Source of the DNA: Camillea tinctor
Taxonomy: Eukaryota; Ascomycota; Sordariomycetes; Xylariales; Xylariaceae
Direction of reading: 5' to 3'
Length of the DNA stretch: 34,845 nt
Assembly (NCBI GenBank): GCA_022578605.1
Contig: MU394110.1
Location: 115,023 to 149,867, forward strand
Shown: one piece after another, positions 31,901 through 34,845 of the stretch
Layout of the letters: each line of letters starts with the position of its first letter
Position numbering within the stretch: the stretch's first letter is position 1
Notes under the pieces: model-generated
What the model was told of the DNA's origin: nothing
Seen by the model: the letters and a program-made list of their open reading frames with translations, nothing else
The model's database searches: none
Program-made: the position numbers and the translations under genes

Positions 31901-33795
31901 AGGGGAGGTGGTGGATAATTCGACTCACTTCCAAAGCACTAGCGAAAGCGTTCAGGAGACAGGCGAAAAACAGGAGAGCACCGCGTTGGAAGAAGCTTGA
32001 CGTAGTGAATTGCAAGTTGTAGAAGACACTTCCAACGATGAGAGCCATGACAAAGTTACCGACGAGTGAACCCAGCGATATGCTAGGGTCACCCTTGAGT
32101 CTAAGGAAGCCACGCCAGAGGCAGAGCTTTACTTGTTGCCAGTAGGAGAGGGTGTAAGGAGATTGGAGGCGCTGGCTTTTAGCCTGCTGCTGTTTCCTCG
32201 ACGCACGGAAGGCCTCAGCGTCCGGTCCGTCAATCGGGTGCTCGTTCTTGTACTCCTCGATCTGGACCTGGAGAGCCCTATATTCAGCACTGTTCTTCCA
32301 TGCCGCGGCGAAGTCATCCGGTGTCCGCGGAGCCTTGCCCTCGAAGCCAGGTCGCACGACACGCTCACCGGGGCTGGTCATGGAAGTCAGGAAATCAGGA
32401 GTTGTTTGGCGGGCAGGGCACTCGAATCCAAGGTTGATGAAGTATTGTCTCGCTTCGTCAGCCCGTCCAAAGAAGATCTGTCGGCCCTCGTAGAGGACAA
32501 GCGCCTTGTCAAAAAGAGCGTAGGCCGATTGAGGAGACTGGTAGATAGACACACACGCTGTGTTGCCGAACAGGTCTGTCTGGGTCCTCAAAGTCTTGCA
32601 GAATTCCACAGCATTGGCGCTGTCTAGACCACGGGTACTGTTATCCCAGCACTGCAGAGGAGCGCGGCTGAGAGAAGCCTCCGAGATGGTGACACGCTTG
32701 CGTTCACCACCGGAAACACCACGGACGTACTCATTACCAACCCGAGTGTTAATTGTGTGTGAGATTCCAAACATGGCCATGGTAACATCTCGTAGGTGAT
32801 TGGCATAAGCCGTCTTGTCGACACCAGGGGGGAGATGTCGTGGAGCACGAGCCTGTGCCGCGAAAGTCAGGGTATCGCCGACCGTCAACATGGGAAAATG
32901 TACGTCAACCTCGGCTGTGTAGATAGCCTCTCCTCGATGGTGACTATGCATCTCCTTGGCAGATACACCTGTGGACCCAACCGTTAGTATTCCAATACCT
33001 TATGAGGTTGAACAGAAAGAAATGCAGTGGCACGACGCCTCTGGGTCCCTGCATTAAAAAAAAGAAACACTCACCTTGGTAGTTGAAGTACGACTTGTCA
33101 TCGACGTAGATACCATTCGTCTCACCAGCGATAGTCTTCAAGAAAGTCGAACACCCTGATCCAGGGGGCCCAAGAACAATCAGCATCTCGCCTTTGCGGA
33201 CGAGTCCGTCAAAGTTGCGAAGAATGTCAATCTTTCTCTGACCATGGCCCAGAGCCTTGCGCAGCATTCCCACACCCTCGAGCCAAACGTTGCCGACATC
33301 CTTCTGGTAGTCCGTCTCGGCGCCGAATCCGTGCACGTTCAAGTTCTGAAAACATACACCCGCCGTTCTGAAGCTCGAGCCCTCACTCTCGGACATGTTC
33401 ACGACAGCTTTTGCCCACGCACGGGCCGAGAAGTTGGGGGAGCTAGGGTTCAAAGGCGAGTCCTTTCCGGCATCCAAAAAGGGGTTTGTACCCGGAACCC
33501 CGTTTATGTTAGACTGTGTCGTATACTTGCGAGCGAGCTCATGGACAATCGACTCGCGGCGCACATTTTCGATGTCCTCATCTCCACTACCGGAGTCGTC
33601 CCCATTGGTATCCTTCCCGATGCTTCCATTGCCAACCTCTGTGACCGAGGTGGCTCGCGTCCTTGGTAGTTCGGATGCTGAAGCGTTCATTTCTCCATCT
33701 GATAGTTGCTCGTGTAGTGGCGAGGGAGTATGCGGTGCTCCCGTTGCTTGTTCGGTGCGGTCATAGTTGTTAAAACCGCTGCCGAGGAACGACAT
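28995..33795 (-). CDS. full-size PDR-type ABC transporter (ABC-G), CDR4/Cdr1B-like
   Basis: Exons 33075-33795, 31929-32968, 29195-31868 and 28995-29125 encode 1521 residues, normal for the family. Introns are 106, 60 and 69 bases (donors GTGAGT, GTGAGT, GTAAGT). The frame is open to a TTG at 33816, but the first ATG is at 33795 ([10 protein letters not shown]). Order is NBD1-TMD1-NBD2-TMD2. NBD1 has the PDR-typical degenerate Walker [10 protein letters not shown] (209-217, Cys in place of Lys), signature VSGGERKRV (325-333) and Walker [10 protein letters not shown] (348-356). NBD2 has canonical Walker [10 protein letters not shown] (910-918), the degenerate signature LNVEQ (1015-1019) and Walker [14 protein letters not shown] (1035-1047). 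So one composite ATP site is catalytic, as in Cdr1/Pdr5. A Cys-containing extracellular loop and a basic C terminus (KKEKKTKKE) are present. It likely sits in the plasma membrane and exports azoles and other hydrophobic toxicants; resemblance to Neurospora CDR4 and Aspergillus Cdr1B is from memory of the family. Confidence 0.95.
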
Positions 33796-34638
33796 TATGT
33801 CTAAGGTATGGGCCAATTATGCCCTTTCAATGTCGGATATATTCTCCTCGATATACTATTTTCCAATTGCTGAACCCTGGTGTATTAAAAGGTATAAAAG
33901 TAATGCGCCTGGGACCTCGTCCGCCCGACGGTCGTTGGTATGAAGTGACTATAGCTCTAGATAGAAGCTGCAATCCTTGAGTCAGGTGAATTAAAACAAG
34001 GATAAAGACGTATATAGCTAAGTCGGCTTGGTGAGAAAAGCCTAGGGCGGCAATAATGTATTAAAGAAAAATTACAAAGGCGAGTCAAGGACAAGGAGCA
34101 CGTTACGGAGGCACTTATATTGAAAATCAGACAGCCGGTCGGATTCACAGCTCGGATTCGTATTATATACGACATGCATAGCTTAGCTTTGTTTTCGTAC
34201 CATTCAGGGTCCTCCCGAATCAGTCTAGGGTACATACAAGATTATGGAAAAAGGAAACCCATGTGGCATAACCTTGCAACGAACCCGACCCCGAGCGGGC
34301 TCCGGGGATTTGGTAACTGCGTATGCATATGTTGAACAAAGATGACAATTTCCTAGGTTCGCTATCCCATGCCATGCTCAACTGCACTAGGTTAGACCTA
34401 CCATAGCCAGATTACCCTAGTACGCGAGTTCATTATAGGAGGCGTACACCAAATCGTCGAGGCGTCCACGTTATTCGGCTACATAAAAATTTACCTTAGA
34501 ATATCCAAAAATCCTCTAGGAACAACTCTTGTTACCGAGAGGAATGACGGTGCCAGCATGTGTCACACACCCGTAGTTATCCTGACGGACTGTACTTAGA
34601 GTCCGCTTCCGTGGGTGTTAGTCTCTTGATGACTGATG
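33796..34638. other. ABC transporter upstream region
   Basis: About 840 bases between the transporter ATG and the possible partial exon. It is AT-rich, with one GC-rich patch near 33908-33936 that holds a CCG-N5-CGG element. No further coding signal is seen; small open frames on both strands look random. Confidence 0.5.
33921..33931. promoter_or_regulatory. candidate Zn2Cys6 regulator site upstream of ABC transporter
   Basis: CCG-N5-CGG lies about 125 bases before the transporter ATG in an otherwise AT-rich upstream region. Fungal Zn2Cys6 activators that control drug pumps bind paired CGG triplets in various orientations. Spacing and orientation fit an everted pair, but one such site can occur by chance. 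Confidence 0.3.
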
Positions 34639-34731
34639 TCATGTAAGCGGTAGATAGCAGGTATCTCGCAAGAGTTTGCCGATCTGATGCAACTGCTCGG
34701 TCTCAGGGAATATCGTGTGCTCCATCTTCAC
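34639..34731 (-). CDS. possible last exon of a truncated gene
   Basis: Thirty codons followed by TGA, preceded on the coding strand by an acceptor-like GATACTGATATGCAG with a branch-like CTGAT. The residues (for example EHTIFPETEQLHQIGKLLRD) look like a folded, helical C terminus. The rest of the gene would lie beyond the contig end at 34755. The family is not recognised, and chance cannot be excluded. Confidence 0.35.
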   Translation of the reverse strand: MKMEHTIFPETEQLHQIGKLLRDTCYLPLT

Positions 34732-34754
34732 CTGCATATCAGTATCAGCATGCC

Positions 34755-34845
34755 GGGGGGGGGGGGGGGGGGGGGGGGCCCGCGGCGGCGGCGGGCCCGC
34801 GGGGGCGCACGGGCAGCCGGGGCGCCCGGGGGAACGCGGGACACA
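34755..34845. other. poly-G and GC-noise contig-end artefact
   Basis: 24 G in a row (34755-34778) followed by a block of almost pure G and C with no relation to the AT-rich flank. It mirrors the poly-C at the other end. Best read as low-quality read ends kept in the assembly. Confidence 0.85.

Noticed and set aside
29326..32799. Long plus-strand open frames opposite the ABC transporter
   Set aside because: They are antisense shadows of a high-confidence coding region, with no motifs of their own.
10000..34700. A secondary-metabolite gene cluster built around the ABC pump, MDR reductase, GNAT and dehydrogenase
   Set aside because: No core synthase, P450 or pathway regulator is present, and the genes are separated by kilobases of empty DNA.
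1..34845. tRNA, rRNA, CRISPR array or transposon
   Set aside because: No TPsiC/acceptor pairing, no rRNA-like block, no regularly spaced repeats, and no transposase or reverse-transcriptase motifs were seen on either strand by eye. A tRNAscan or RepeatMasker run could still find divergent copies.

Overview
The window looks like one contig from a filamentous ascomycete (Pezizomycotina, probably Sordariomycetes). The reasons are short GT-AG introns of 60-146 bases with CTAAC/CTGAC-type branch points, ATG starts, CT-rich leaders, a full-size PDR-type ABC transporter of CDR4/Cdr1B type, and long AT-rich intergenic DNA sprinkled with TAGGTAC/CCTAGG-like words. The class is an inference; no species is claimed. 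Both ends carry homopolymer artefact (79 C at the left; 24 G plus GC-rich noise at the right).

Layout from left to right: (1) 1-5503, no convincing gene, ending in a roughly 2 kb pyrimidine-rich leader. (2) 5504-9058 (+), an intronless 1184-residue low-complexity, probably disordered protein of unknown function. (3) 10029-11109 (-), a GNAT acetyltransferase with one intron and an odd acidic insert between its two CoA-binding motifs. (4) 11968-15734 (-), a stonustoxin-type (SNTX) MACPF-like N-terminal domain directly followed, in another frame, by a large Cys-rich/AIG1-type GTPase/coiled-coil protein. The two reading frames meet at a CT-repeat break. (5) 18108-19714 (+), a secreted glucose/sorbosone-dehydrogenase-like protein with three introns. 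(6) 20889-21827 (-), an MDR-family oxidoreductase, convergent with the previous gene. (7) 24574-25504 (-), a four-helix membrane protein with a CCxxC motif and one intron. (8) 28995-33795 (-), a 1521-residue PDR/ABC-G transporter with three introns, one of them in frame and stop-free. (9) 34639-34731 (-), a possible last exon of a gene cut by the contig end.

The genes do not form an obvious pathway. There is no biosynthetic core enzyme, no cluster regulator and no mobile-element protein. The main functional themes are export of toxic compounds (ABC transporter), sugar or quinone oxidation (dehydrogenase and MDR enzyme), and a possible fungal immunity or self/non-self GTPase (SNTX-AIG1 locus). 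That last locus is the most interesting part of the window, both for its domain architecture and for its broken frame. Exon structures were worked out by hand from splice sites and reading frame; no similarity search was run.
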